Assembly: GCF_001571405.1 (NCBI RefSeq)
Contig: NZ_BCNX01000007.1
Coordinates: 1-64,000, forward strand
Length of the DNA: 64,000 nucleotides
Source of the DNA: Methanoculleus thermophilus
GTDB taxonomy: Archaea; Halobacteriota; Methanomicrobia; Methanomicrobiales; Methanoculleaceae
Direction: 5' to 3'
Below are positions 55,837 through 64,000 of the stretch, piece by piece. The notes beneath the pieces were generated by a model, which saw nothing but the letters and a program-made list of their open reading frames with translations, did not search any database and was not told the DNA's origin. Each line of letters begins with the position of its first letter. The first letter of the stretch is position 1. A program made the translations under genes and the position numbers.

Positions 55837-56697
55837 ATGACAACGACGATCGATCTCTTGCCCGACCAGCCGTTTGACCTTGATCTGACACTCTCCTGCG
55901 GGCAGGCCTTCCGCTGGGAGAAGGTAGGCAGGTGGTGGCAGGGCGTCGTCGACGGCCGGGCAATCCGGATACGGCAGGATGCAAACCGGCTCACGTTTTT
56001 CGGGGCGGATACGGAGTTCATCCGCGACTACTTCCGGCTCGATCAGGATCTTCCTTCCATCCTCTCGTCAATCGACCGTGATCCTGCAATCAGCGCCGCC
56101 ATAGAGGAGTGCCGCGGCCTCCGGCTTGTGACGCAGCCGCCGTGGGAGTGCCTGGCCTCATACATCTGCGCCACGAACACAAACATCCCCGCAGTGAAGC
56201 GTCGGGTCGCCCTCATGGCGGAGCGCTACGGGGAGCCGATAGACGGACCTTTCGGCACGGCATACGCGTTCCCGGAGCCTGACGCACTTGCTCCGTGCAC
56301 CCGTGCGGACCTATGGGAATGTAAACTCGGCTACCGAACGGACTATCTCCGGGAGGCTGCTTGCTTTGCGAGCAAAAACCCCAACTGGGCAGAGCGGGTC
56401 GCAGCCCTCCCGTTCGAGGAGGCGCGGCAGGCCCTGATGCACCTTCGGGGCGTCGGGCCGAAGGCGGCGGACTGTGTGCTGCTCTTTGGATTCGGGTTCT
56501 ATGAGGCGTTCCCGGTCGACGTCTGGATCCACCGGATCGTGGCGGAGACCTACCTCCCCGACCTCGCCGGGAGGAAGTGCACCCCGGCAGACTACGATCG
56601 GATCCGGCGGTTTGCGCAAGGCTATTTCGGGGAGTATGCCGGGTACGCCCAGGAGTACCTCTACTGCGCTCGTGGCCCGGCACGCCGGGTACAGTGA
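55837..56697 (+). CDS. ogg: 8-oxoguanine DNA glycosylase (OGG1 type)
   Basis: 286 residues with an N-terminal beta domain (FDLDLTLSCGQAFRWEKV) and the HhH-GPD core LRGVGPKAADC (catalytic Lys209) followed by FPVDVWIHR (Asp228). It removes 8-oxoG and makes a Schiff base. Close behind nifB (33 nt) on the same strand; co-transcription is possible but functionally unrelated. It ends 3 nt before a convergent gene. Confidence 0.9.
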   Translation: MTTTIDLLPDQPFDLDLTLSCGQAFRWEKVGRWWQGVVDGRAIRIRQDANRLTFFGADTEFIRDYFRLDQDLPSILSSIDRDPAISAAIEECRGLRLVTQPPWECLASYICATNTNIPAVKRRVALMAERYGEPIDGPFGTAYAFPEPDALAPCTRADLWECKLGYRTDYLREAACFASKNPNWAERVAALPFEEARQALMHLRGVGPKAADCVLLFGFGFYEAFPVDVWIHRIVAETYLPDLAGRKCTPADYDRIRRFAQGYFGEYAGYAQEYLYCARGPARRVQ

Positions 56698-56700
56698 CAC

Positions 56701-57144
56701 TCACTTGTTCCTGTCGCGGAGCCGCTCCCGGACGAGCAAGACTCCCGTGAGCAGGATGAGGATACCGAGGGCGGCAAGGCCGAGGGTGACGAGGGCAACT
56801 GGCACTCCGAAGACCGAGATCACGGGCGAGGCGGTGGTGATGGCGACGTTTCCTATCTCCAGGGGCGGCACAAACTCCCTGCCGGAAGCGAGATCTCCGT
56901 ACCGCGCCATCGTCGTGCTATAGAGATGCGCCCTCACATCCGGGGGCATGCTCTCCAGGTACTCGGGGCAGACTTGCTCATAATACTCGCCGAAGGATGC
57001 GTTCCGCTCAAGCATCTGCTGGTGTATCTCCGCGTGCGACTCGTTGAACGAGTAATTGATGGAGATCTCCCCTGCAGCCGAGCCGGGCGCAAGAGAGACC
57101 GCCGCGAGCAGTGCGAGGAGGAGAGCGTATCCGCGTATCTTCAT
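56701..57144 (-). CDS. Small secreted/anchored hypothetical protein
   Basis: 147 residues from MKIRGYALLLALLAA; the frame extends to 57171. Signal peptide (ending PGSAAG), a ~90-residue exposed domain with Asn-rich N-x-S/T sites, and one C-terminal helix (PVALVTLGLAALGILILLTG) with a basic tail. A surface-anchored protein of unknown role. It lies downstream of and on the same strand as modABC. Confidence 0.6.
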   Translation of the reverse strand: MKIRGYALLLALLAAVSLAPGSAAGEISINYSFNESHAEIHQQMLERNASFGEYYEQVCPEYLESMPPDVRAHLYSTTMARYGDLASGREFVPPLEIGNVAITTASPVISVFGVPVALVTLGLAALGILILLTGVLLVRERLRDRNK

Positions 57145-57219
57145 GGTCATCATCCGAGGAGCCGGGAGCATGGCGGCCTCCGGCTATGACTTGAAGTGGA
57201 CGCCCGGGCCATAAAGTCA

Positions 57220-57939
57220 TTATTGTTCCAATCCGGTGAAACTCGCGATAAACTCGTTATCCCGCATCGAAAGCACCTCCTCCGGCGTTCCCAGGGCCGC
57301 CACCCTTCCCTCCTCGATGAGGCAGACACGGTCGCCGAGTTCGAGAAGATCACGGAGATTGTGAGTGACGACGATGCAGGGGATGCCGGCGTTCCGGAGA
57401 CGGTCGCGAAGTTCTTTCCGCATCGCTCCTTGAGCCCGCATATCGACGGCGGCGAGCGGTTCATCGAGGAGGAGGAGTTCGGGATCGAGCACCAGCGCCC
57501 GGGCGAGGGCAACTCGCTGCCGCTGCCCACCCGAAAGCCTGGCGACGTTGACGTCCGAAAGATCGGCAAGGTTCATCGAGCGGAGCTGCTCCGCTACGAC
57601 TCTGGCTATCTCGGCTTTGGGGACCTTTCTGCACCGTAGACCGAACGCCACATTCTCAAAGACGGTCATGTGCGGGAAGAGGGCGTAGGACTGGAAGAGG
57701 TGGCCGATATTTCGGTTCTCGGCGGGGATATCGATCCGCTCTTCATCCGAGTAGAGTGTCCGGTCTCCGAGAACGATCTTTCCACTCTTGGGGGTGAGGA
57801 TGCCTGAGATCAGGTTCAGTACCGTGGACTTGCCCGCTCCGTTCTCGCCGATAAGGACGAGGGTTTCACCGGGTTGGACTGAGAACGCGACGTCGAGGGT
57901 AAAGTCCCGGAGGTGTCTTGTGACGTGGACGGAAAGCAT
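57220..57939 (-). CDS. modC: Molybdate ABC transporter, ATPase
   Basis: 239 residues: Walker A GENGAGKST (31-39), Q-loop, signature LSGGQRQR (135-142), Walker B LLLLDEP (155-161). ATG overlaps the permease stop (TGATG), with AGGAGG upstream. It lacks the C-terminal molybdate-sensing Mop domain of E. coli ModC, as do many archaeal versions. A longer frame to 58173 is only permease read in another frame. Confidence 0.88.
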   Translation of the reverse strand: MLSVHVTRHLRDFTLDVAFSVQPGETLVLIGENGAGKSTVLNLISGILTPKSGKIVLGDRTLYSDEERIDIPAENRNIGHLFQSYALFPHMTVFENVAFGLRCRKVPKAEIARVVAEQLRSMNLADLSDVNVARLSGGQRQRVALARALVLDPELLLLDEPLAAVDMRAQGAMRKELRDRLRNAGIPCIVVTHNLRDLLELGDRVCLIEEGRVAALGTPEEVLSMRDNEFIASFTGLEQ

Positions 57940-58781
57940 CAGTACCTCCTCCTGGCGGCGATCTTCACCGCGGCAATCACCGCAAACGATATCATCACGA
58001 GGATGATGGCAAGGCTGATTGCGGCGTCGAGATCGCCCTGCATGGTCGTATAGATAGCAAGCGGCATCGTCTGGGTCCTGCCCTGGAAGTTCCCGGCGAA
58101 CATGATCGTGGCGCCGAACTCTCCAAGCGCTCGGGCGAAGGAGAGGATTGCCCCGGAGACGAGCCCGCCCCACGCGAGTGGAATGGTGATCCGGAAGGCG
58201 ACGGTCGCGGGCGATGCTCCGAGGGTTCGCGCAGCATCCTCGTAGAGGCGGTCGACCGCTTCGAAACTTGCTTTCGCCTGCCGGATGTAAAACGGCGAGG
58301 CGACAAAGACCTGAGCAATTACGACCGCAAGCGTGGTGAAGGCGATATGGATGCCGAAGATATCGAGGTACTGCCCGATAACTCCACGGCGTCCGAACGC
58401 CATCAGCAGCGCAATGCCCGCCACCGCTGGCGGGAGGACTATAGGGAGATCAGTGAGGGTGTCGACCAGTTCCCTGCCGCGGTACTCCCGCCGGGCGTTC
58501 ACCAGGGCAAGCGGCGTCCCGAAGAGGACAACGATCGCCGTGCTCACCGCCGCGGTGATGAGGGAGAGCGCGAGAGCGTCGAGCACCACCGGTTCGCCGA
58601 GCGAGCGGAGGAACGCCTCCGGCGATATGCGCAGGAAGAGCGAGACTACCGGCAGCGTGATGAAGAGGAGAAAGATCCCAAGGAGGACGGCAGTGAGGAG
58701 GGCAAGTGTCACCCTCCCAAACCGCGTCCGGCTGCCGGAGGCGAAGGCCTCACGCTCAGGCAGGGATCGGGTCAAATCCAT
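57939..58781 (-). CDS. modB: Molybdate ABC transporter, permease
   Basis: 280 residues with six helices and the binding-protein-dependent EAA loop: VDRLYEDAARTLGASPATVA. FTTLAVVIAQVFVASPFYIRQA is typical of ModB/WtpB. It overlaps modA by 26 nt and modC by 1 nt, so the three form a tight operon. Confidence 0.9.
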   Translation of the reverse strand: MDLTRSLPEREAFASGSRTRFGRVTLALLTAVLLGIFLLFITLPVVSLFLRISPEAFLRSLGEPVVLDALALSLITAAVSTAIVVLFGTPLALVNARREYRGRELVDTLTDLPIVLPPAVAGIALLMAFGRRGVIGQYLDIFGIHIAFTTLAVVIAQVFVASPFYIRQAKASFEAVDRLYEDAARTLGASPATVAFRITIPLAWGGLVSGAILSFARALGEFGATIMFAGNFQGRTQTMPLAIYTTMQGDLDAAISLAIILVMISFAVIAAVKIAARRRY

Positions 58782-59574
58782 ACTCAGTCAGAATGGCGCT
58801 GCCGTCCGGGCCCCGGACGAATGCTATGAATGCCTCTGCCTCGGCCTTGTTCGGCGACTCCGCAAGGATACCGAGCGGATAGGTTGCCTTGACGTTGTAC
58901 ACGGCCGGGATCTCGATCCGCATCACTTTCTCGAGGTCGTCCTTGGAGACGTCCGACTTGTAGACGATCGCCGCGTCCGCCTCACCGAGCGCGAGCTTGG
59001 GCACCACGGAGCTCACCGCCGTCTCCTCGGAGATAACGTTTGCCATCACGGCGTCCCGGTATGCCGGGCCATATGCGGAGTCTGCAGCCAGTTTATCGAG
59101 CATCTGCCGGGTGTAGTCCCCGAAGGGGACGTCCTTTGTGCCGATGACGAGTTTTACACCAGATTTGTTCAGGTCGGCAAGACCCGTGACCCCTGCCGGG
59201 TTGTCGACCGGGACGATCAGGGCGAGATTGTTCTCAAGGAACGGTGTCACGGTGCTGTTCACCATGAACCCGCCGTCCTGGAGGGCCTGCATGTGCTTTG
59301 TGCTCGCAGAGACAAAGATATCCACGTTCGCCCCCTGTTCGATCTGGGTGCGGAGCGCCTGTGAGCCGTCGAATACAAACTCGACCTTGACGTTCTCGTT
59401 CTGCGCCTCGTAGGCTCTGCCGATATCCGTGAAGGCTCCTGTGAGCGATGCGGCCGTAAAGACAGTCAGGGTCGTCTGCTCGGGTGCGGAGGTGGTCGTA
59501 CACCCGGCGACCAGGAGACCGGCGACCATCAGCAGAGATATGGCAGCAAGAGCTACCCGGGATGTTCTTATCAT
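58756..59574 (-). CDS. modA: Molybdate-binding lipoprotein
   Basis: 272 residues from MIRTSRVALAA; the frame extends to 59607. The lipobox LLVAGC gives a lipid-anchored mature protein at Cys25. The core LTVFTAASLTGAFTDIGRAY, VDIFVSAST, ISEETAVSSVVPKLALGEADAAIVYKSDV and YPLGILA match ModA (AAS loop) rather than the longer WtpA. It captures molybdate/tungstate for formylmethanofuran dehydrogenase and possibly nitrogenase. Confidence 0.88.
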   Translation of the reverse strand: MIRTSRVALAAISLLMVAGLLVAGCTTTSAPEQTTLTVFTAASLTGAFTDIGRAYEAQNENVKVEFVFDGSQALRTQIEQGANVDIFVSASTKHMQALQDGGFMVNSTVTPFLENNLALIVPVDNPAGVTGLADLNKSGVKLVIGTKDVPFGDYTRQMLDKLAADSAYGPAYRDAVMANVISEETAVSSVVPKLALGEADAAIVYKSDVSKDDLEKVMRIEIPAVYNVKATYPLGILAESPNKAEAEAFIAFVRGPDGSAILTEYGFDPIPA

Positions 59575-59603
59575 ATGTGCATCACTCGTAAGAGAATTGC
59601 GGC

Positions 59604-59651
59604 CCAATATATTTAATTTAGCTGATTTAAGCCCAAATTAACGAGATTTGG
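59604..59651 (-). promoter_or_regulatory. modABC promoter and inverted repeat
   Basis: Minus-strand TATA (AAATTAAATATATTGG) gives a start near 59584. Upstream lies CCAAAT-n7-ATTTGG (59633-59651), a plausible regulator site. Confidence 0.4.
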
Positions 59652-59938
59652 TTTACGAAACTGCAGAGCATAAAAATGTACGCAATATCTGCAGGCCTGC
59701 CGCCCAAACAGGGGTGAGGTAGGAGTATCAGACGATACTGCACAAACGCAGGTCACCCGATTGCCGGAGTCGATGAAAAATGGTTTAAAGAGAGACGAAA
59801 ACGCCGATGCGGCCCAAAATAAGAAGAATCTCCATCCTGGACATCCCCAGCGCAGGGGCGCCTTGCAGCCGGTAGGCCGTATCCGGAAAGATATGCTGGC
59901 AAAGGCGCTTTTACCCGACCCGTGGCAGTCTCGTTCGA
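59652..59938. other. Non-coding intergenic
   Basis: No supported gene. Confidence 0.35.
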
Positions 59939-60220
59939 TCAGGTGCGCCGCCGCTTCATCTCGTCCAGAAGTTCACGCCGGACATCTTCGATGCGCTCGT
60001 TCACCATCCGAACGAGGGGTTCGTCCTCGTAGAGATCGTACGATGTGGTCCCCCGGCACCGAGTCTCTTCGAGCGTCTTAGCCTTCGTCAATTCCCCGAT
60101 AACGGACTGAGCCATATTCGAGTACTCACCGCGATCAACCTTCTCCTTCAGCCACCGGTACAGGTGACCCGGGAGCCGAACACCCACCTGCTTGCTTGAG
60201 ATATTATCGGGGGATTCCAT
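59939..60220 (-). CDS. Ribbon-helix-helix regulator
   Basis: 93 residues. The N-terminal KQVGVRLPGHLYRWLKEKVDR fold (beta strand then helix, with GEYSNMAQSVIGELTKAK as the second helix) fits CopG/RHH DNA-binding proteins. A charged C-terminal helix follows. It is divergent from a double zinc-ribbon gene over a 108-nt shared region that holds the proposed operator, so it probably represses itself and that neighbour. Confidence 0.72.
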   Translation of the reverse strand: MESPDNISSKQVGVRLPGHLYRWLKEKVDRGEYSNMAQSVIGELTKAKTLEETRCRGTTSYDLYEDEPLVRMVNERIEDVRRELLDEMKRRRT

Positions 60221-60279
60221 CTTCCTATTCAGGTATCCGGCAGAGCAATTATATTATAGTGTTTTTATTCTTCTCGGGA

Positions 60280-60305
60280 GATACCATAGGATACCCATAG
60301 GTATC
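60280..60305. promoter_or_regulatory. Putative ribbon-helix-helix operator
   Basis: Two CCATAGG repeats 11 bp apart (60284-60290, 60295-60301), framed by GATACC (60280-60285) and GGTATC (60300-60305). They sit between the leftward TATA (60246-60262) and the rightward TATA (60304-60312). RHH proteins typically bind pairs of sites one helical turn apart. Confidence 0.5.
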
Positions 60306-60328
60306 ATTAAACGATCGCGACCCCCATA

Positions 60329-60766
60329 ATGATCCATGAGACAGAACAGAATGGTCGGCCCGCACCGGCTGAAAAGTGCAACGGGGGCGGAAAAGAGATG
60401 GTGCTGCATCACCTGGAGGGGGATTGGCAAGTGCGCGATTTAGACGCGACCCGAAAGACAATATGGCAGTCGCGCACCGCCGGAGGAGGCGGGCCTGTTT
60501 CCTGCCCCATCTGCGGGTGTCGGAGCCGCATAAAGGACTTCGTCTCCATCAAACCGCAGATGCATGCTATCCACCAGTGTCTTGGGTGCGGCTGCTGGTT
60601 CGACGATCTTGGGCCGGCATGCCCAACGTGCAGATCCTCCGGCGAATATCTTGGGTATGTCGATGTCCCCGGGCGCGGCATATATACACAGTATCGGTGC
60701 CGGAGATGCGGCCATGGGTTTATGCTCAAGATGCAGGAAAGCACAGATGACCGCCAGCAGAACTGA
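60329..60766 (+). CDS. Double zinc-ribbon protein, hypothetical
   Basis: 145 residues (ATG 60398 is an alternative start) with two ribbon pairs: C59/C62 and C84/C87 around IKPQMHAIHQCLGCGC, and C98/C101 with C124/C127 (CPTC...RCRRCGHGF). Such proteins bind RNA, DNA or ribosome-associated partners. It is divergent from the RHH gene. Confidence 0.65.
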   Translation: MIHETEQNGRPAPAEKCNGGGKEMVLHHLEGDWQVRDLDATRKTIWQSRTAGGGGPVSCPICGCRSRIKDFVSIKPQMHAIHQCLGCGCWFDDLGPACPTCRSSGEYLGYVDVPGRGIYTQYRCRRCGHGFMLKMQESTDDRQQN

Positions 60767-60823
60767 TGGGGAGCCGATCCCTTCTCTCCAGTACCTGATA
60801 TTCAAGGGAAAAAGAGTGGTGTT

Positions 60824-62050
60824 TTATGTCCCGATAGCCCAGCTGGCCATGTACTTCTCCTGCTCGGGCGTCAGCCGGTCGATCGAGAGGCCGAGCGCGG
60901 CAAGTTTCAGCCGTGCCACCTCTTCGTCGATGGCGGACGGGACGTCATGGACACCCGGAGCAAGTTTACGCCCATGCTTTGCAACGAACTCGGCAGAGAG
61001 AGCCTGGACGGCGAAACTCAGGTCCATCACCTCGATGGGGTGGCCCATCCCCTTCGGTGTTGCAAGGTTCACGAGCCTGCCTTCGGCAAGAACGTGGATG
61101 GTCTTGCCGCCGAGGATGTATGTGTCGATACCGTCCCGACGGACGATGGAGTCCGAGTGCGATTCAAGCCAGTCGACGTCGATCTCGACGTTGAAGTGTC
61201 CGGCGTTCGCAAGGATCGCCCCGTCATTTAAGTTCGGGAAATGCCGCTCGGTGATGATACTCGTATTGCCGGTGGTGGTGACGAAGATATCACCTAACGG
61301 CGCCGCCTGGTCCATCGTCATGACGTCAAACCCATCCATGTGCGCCTGGAGCGCCCTTCTCGGGTCGACCTCGGTCACGATGACCCGGGCGCCGAGGCTC
61401 CGTGCTTTCTGCGCGAGTCCCCGACCGCAGTAACCGTAGCCCGCGACAACAAACCGCTTGCCAGCGACGAGGACGTTTGTCGTGATCATGATCGAGGCGA
61501 GCGAACTCTCCCCGGTGCCGTGTACGTTGTCAAAGAAGTGCTTCATCGGGGTATCATTGACAGCAATGACAGGGAACTTGAGCGCCCCGTCCCGCTCCAT
61601 CGCACGGAGCCTGTGGATGCCAGTCGTGGTCTCCTCGCACCCGCCGATGACCGTATCAAGCACTTCCTGGCGCTCGGTATGGATGCGGTAAATGAGGTCC
61701 ATGCCGTCGTCGATGGTGATCGCAGGGCTGGCATCGAGCACCCGGTCGATGGCCGCATAGTACTCCTCGACGCTTGCACCCCGGCGAGCATAGGAGTGAA
61801 TCCCTTCCCGGGTATTGAGCGCCATCGAGACATCATCCTGGGTCGAGAGGGGGTTGCACCCTGTGATATGCACCTCAGCTCCACCCGCTGCAAGAGTCTC
61901 GACCAGCACCGCAGTCTTTGCCTCGACATGCAGGGCCATGCCGATGGTCATACCGGAGAAAGGTCTCTCCTCGACGAAGCGCTTCCGAATGGACGCGAGT
62001 ACCGGCATATACTGCCGCGCCCATGCAATTTTCAGGTCTCCTGACTCCAT
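60824..62050 (-). CDS. ahcY: S-adenosyl-/S-inosyl-homocysteine hydrolase
   Basis: 408 residues of the compact archaeal AhcY type: NAD-binding GYGYCGRGLAQKARS (204-218), EVHITGCNPLSTQDD, HGTGESSLASIM (176-187) and ITIDDGMDL. It regenerates homocysteine from the product of SAM methylations. In Methanocaldococcus the homologue prefers S-inosyl-homocysteine, made by deamination of SAH, so either name may apply. Stand-alone on the minus strand. Confidence 0.92.
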   Translation of the reverse strand: MESGDLKIAWARQYMPVLASIRKRFVEERPFSGMTIGMALHVEAKTAVLVETLAAGGAEVHITGCNPLSTQDDVSMALNTREGIHSYARRGASVEEYYAAIDRVLDASPAITIDDGMDLIYRIHTERQEVLDTVIGGCEETTTGIHRLRAMERDGALKFPVIAVNDTPMKHFFDNVHGTGESSLASIMITTNVLVAGKRFVVAGYGYCGRGLAQKARSLGARVIVTEVDPRRALQAHMDGFDVMTMDQAAPLGDIFVTTTGNTSIITERHFPNLNDGAILANAGHFNVEIDVDWLESHSDSIVRRDGIDTYILGGKTIHVLAEGRLVNLATPKGMGHPIEVMDLSFAVQALSAEFVAKHGRKLAPGVHDVPSAIDEEVARLKLAALGLSIDRLTPEQEKYMASWAIGT

Positions 62051-62471
62051 AAAACCACCAGACCGGTCTTTGCGCCCGGATATTCTTTGGTTTGCCTGTA
62101 AGGGTATCTTCTGTGAGTACTTAAACCTGAGGTAAGCGGAAGGTCATGGAGGCTCACAGCCCAAAACAGGGTTGTCGAACCCAAACCCATGCTCACGCGC
62201 AACGGGGATGCCGAAACAATCTGAGGTCTGAAACTATAGATCTGGAAGTCATCCCGAATACAGTGGACTGTGGGGGCAGCGCATCAAAAAACGGCGATCT
62301 CTCCCGAAGAGCCGTCTGCCGGGCTGGTGACCGAAAAATTGAGACGTGCAACCGCAACCATCAGATGACACCTCACCCTGCGGTCGGCCGCAGGTGCATG
62401 CCTGCCCCTCACAAAAAGAGAAGAACTCTCGAACCAAACCCTCATCACCTCCCGCTTCAAAACCACTACGC
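62051..62471. other. Intergenic region
   Basis: Divergent promoters for ahcY and hisF probably lie here (for example GTTTAAGTAC, minus strand, about 62118-62128). No gene. Confidence 0.4.
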
Positions 62472-63278
62472 ATGGTTTTGACCAAGCGGATCATCCCCTG
62501 CCTGGACCTCAAAGACGGGCGGGTAGTCAAGGGCACGCACTTCGTCGGCCTGCGCGACGCGGGCGATCCTGTGGAACTCGCCCAGCGCTACAATGAGCAG
62601 GGTGCGGACGAGGTGGTCTTCCTTGATATCACCGCCACCAGGGAAGACCGGAGCACAATCATCGACGTCGTGCAGCGAGCGGCCGATGAACTCTTCCTCC
62701 CGCTCACCGTCGGCGGCGGCATCCGGACAATCGACGACATGAAGCAGATCCTCCGTGCGGGTGCGGACAAGGTGAGCATCAACTCAAGCGCCGTCGCCGA
62801 CCCGGACCTGATCACGCGTGGGGCGGAGCGGTTCGGCACCCAGTGCATCGTCGTCGCAGTGGACGTCCGGCGAAACTACAGAATGGAGCCGGGAAAGACC
62901 CCCGTTGCCCTCGCCGACGGCCGGGAGTGCTGGTATGAGGTCGTGACCCATGGCGGGAGCCGGGCCACGGGGATCGATGCCGTTGTATGGGCAGCGGAGG
63001 CCGAGGAGCGAGGGGCCGGCGAGATCCTGCTCACCAGTATGGAGACCGACGGGACAAAAGAGGGGTTCGATATCCCGATCACGAGAGCGATCTCGGAGGA
63101 GGTCGGGATCCCTGTAATCGCAAGCGGCGGCGTGGGGACGCTTGAGCACTTCTACACAGGATTCACGGAGGGAAAGGCTGACGCATGCCTTGCGGCAAGC
63201 GTCTTCCACTACGGGGAACTCACCGTCCGCCAGGTCAAGGAGTACCTGGCGGAGCGGGGTATCCCGGTACGGCTTTAA
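62472..63278 (+). CDS. hisF: Imidazole glycerol phosphate synthase, cyclase subunit
   Basis: 268 residues from [20 protein letters not shown]. Catalytic acids D12 and D131 (VVAVDVRR) and the TIM-barrel phosphate sites VGGGIRT and [10 protein letters not shown] fit HisF. It makes IGP and AICAR from PRFAR with ammonia from HisH. A longer frame (from 62346) lacks similarity. Its 3' end overlaps pheT on the opposite strand by 44 nt. Confidence 0.94.
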   Translation: MVLTKRIIPCLDLKDGRVVKGTHFVGLRDAGDPVELAQRYNEQGADEVVFLDITATREDRSTIIDVVQRAADELFLPLTVGGGIRTIDDMKQILRAGADKVSINSSAVADPDLITRGAERFGTQCIVVAVDVRRNYRMEPGKTPVALADGRECWYEVVTHGGSRATGIDAVVWAAEAEERGAGEILLTSMETDGTKEGFDIPITRAISEEVGIPVIASGGVGTLEHFYTGFTEGKADACLAASVFHYGELTVRQVKEYLAERGIPVRL

Positions 63279-64000
63279 GATCAAGTGCGAACGCCGCGAC
63301 CGAATGCTCAAGATCGAAGGCGGCGAGAACCGCCGGGTGAATCTCCCCAAAGACCCCGACTATTTTTCCATCGACGACGATATCCCCGCGGCGGCCATCG
63401 ATAAACGCGGGATCGGTCGATTCCACGACCGTGTAGGGAAGCGAGAGTTCGCGGCAGAGGACGTCCACCGCTGCATACGCTTCAGAGAAGTCTGCGCCCG
63501 GGTGGATGCTGACCCCCGCGGCCTTCTGGAAGGTGACGCAGTCCTCGACCACGTCCCCCACCGCAAAGAGCCTCTGCGGGAGCTCGCGGTGCTTGTTCGC
63601 CTGGAGCGTCTCCATCAGCAGGGGAAGGAGGTCGGTTCTGACCACCGTCTGCTCCTCACTGATCGGGTGAAGAACCCGCAGGGTTCCGGGAGCGGGCTCG
63701 CGCTGCATCATTGAATACAGCACCCGCTCGTTTGAGAGGGTGAACGGGATCACCTCAAGATATCCTAGACCAATCATCACCGACCGAACCGCCCTCTCGA
63801 TCGCAGTGATCGGGTGCTCCTTTGCGACCGTGGTGGTCGCCGGGAGGGCAGCATCGAAGTTCTCGATACCATAGGCGATCGCCACGTCCTCGAAGATGTC
63901 CCAATCGTGGAGGATGTCTGCGCGGTAGCAGGGGATGAGCACCCGAACATGCGAGTCGCCGTCGGGTTCGGCCTCAAAGCGCATCCGGCGGAGGAGCCGC
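63235..64000 (-). CDS. pheT: Phenylalanyl-tRNA synthetase beta subunit, C-terminal part
   Basis: The frame runs off the right edge, so the N-terminus is missing. The visible ~255 residues match archaeal Phe[21 protein letters not shown] then [51 protein letters not shown] and [11 protein letters not shown], ending with the anticodon-end/core segment [20 protein letters not shown]. It attaches Phe to tRNA-Phe together with PheS (outside the window). Confidence 0.92.
   Translation of the reverse strand, partial: RLLRRMRFEAEPDGDSHVRVLIPCYRADILHDWDIFEDVAIAYGIENFDAALPATTTVAKEHPITAIERAVRSVMIGLGYLEVIPFTLSNERVLYSMMQREPAPGTLRVLHPISEEQTVVRTDLLPLLMETLQANKHRELPQRLFAVGDVVEDCVTFQKAAGVSIHPGADFSEAYAAVDVLCRELSLPYTVVESTDPAFIDGRRGDIVVDGKIVGVFGEIHPAVLAAFDLEHSVAAFALDLKAVPGYPAPPGTP

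Noticed and set aside
57940-58173. N-terminal extension of the modC frame
   Set aside because: The added residues are the modB gene read out of frame. The ATG at 57939 has a perfect AGGAGG and a TGATG overlap.
58333-59364. 343-codon plus-strand frame across modA/modB
   Set aside because: It is antisense to two well-supported transporter genes and has no recognisable protein features.
58756-59574. WtpA (tungstate-type) assignment for the binding protein
   Set aside because: Length and the AASLTGAF start fit ModA better; tungstate transport cannot be excluded from sequence.
59761-60081. 106-codon plus-strand ORF overlapping the RHH gene
   Set aside because: No domain, no promoter; the opposite-strand RHH protein is well supported.
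62472-63278. hisF as the ammonia partner of the amidotransferase at 10.7 kb
   Set aside because: It is 50 kb away, has all canonical HisF residues, and sits in a housekeeping context.
1-64000. CRISPR arrays, complete insertion sequences, rRNA genes, prophage genes
   Set aside because: I saw no regularly spaced short repeats, no intact transposase, no rRNA-like sequence and no phage structural genes on reading through the window.

Overview
The window looks like a chromosomal segment of a methanogenic archaeon, most likely Methanomicrobiales close to Methanoculleus (inference). The marker genes are methenyl-H4MPT cyclohydrolase (mch), an Orc1/Cdc6 initiator, archaeal-type short NifB, archaeal AhcY, a tRNA-Val(UAC) without encoded CCA, and TATA-box promoters about 27 nt upstream of start codons.

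Layout. 1-5 kb: the 3' tail of a broken ORF, then two secreted CBM6 plus beta-helix proteins that share nearly identical DNA. 5-30 kb: a loosely packed, AT-richer surface-polysaccharide region. It holds GT4 glycosyltransferases, two NodB-type deacetylases, an N-acetyl-sugar amidotransferase, a methyltransferase, two FemAB/GNAT-like transferases, GT-C-like and flippase membrane proteins, a GT2 polyprenyl-phosphate glycosyltransferase and a CapA-like protein. Long non-coding stretches here contain decayed genes, including two GT2 remnants and an IS605-like end. 30-44.6 kb: four paralogous secreted or anchored beta-helix proteins (one with CARDB repeats and a dockerin-like tail), interleaved with a GT4, a DUF2206-type membrane protein and a second flippase. 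Together, 1-44.6 kb looks like a cell-envelope glycan and surface-protein island.

44.6-64 kb is compact, GC-rich housekeeping DNA: a zinc-ribbon protein, orc1/cdc6, mch, tRNA-Val, a SET-domain protein, an ABC-2 exporter, two tandem CxxC-x17-CxxC mini-proteins, a methyltransferase/ATP-grasp fusion, nifB, an OGG-type DNA glycosylase, modABC (molybdate uptake), a ribbon-helix-helix regulator divergent from a double zinc-ribbon protein, ahcY, hisF and the 3' part of pheT.

How it works together (inference): the glycosyltransferases assemble a lipid-linked glycan, the flippases export it, and the deacetylase, amidotransferase, methyltransferase and FemAB-like enzymes decorate it. The beta-helix, CBM6 and dockerin-like proteins would be glycosylated or glycan-binding surface components. 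Molybdate uptake fits a methanogen that needs Mo/W formylmethanofuran dehydrogenase, and with NifB it fits possible nitrogen fixation. The best candidates for something undescribed are the methyltransferase/ATP-grasp fusion next to the twin CxxC mini-proteins, and the beta-helix/dockerin surface family inside the glycan island.
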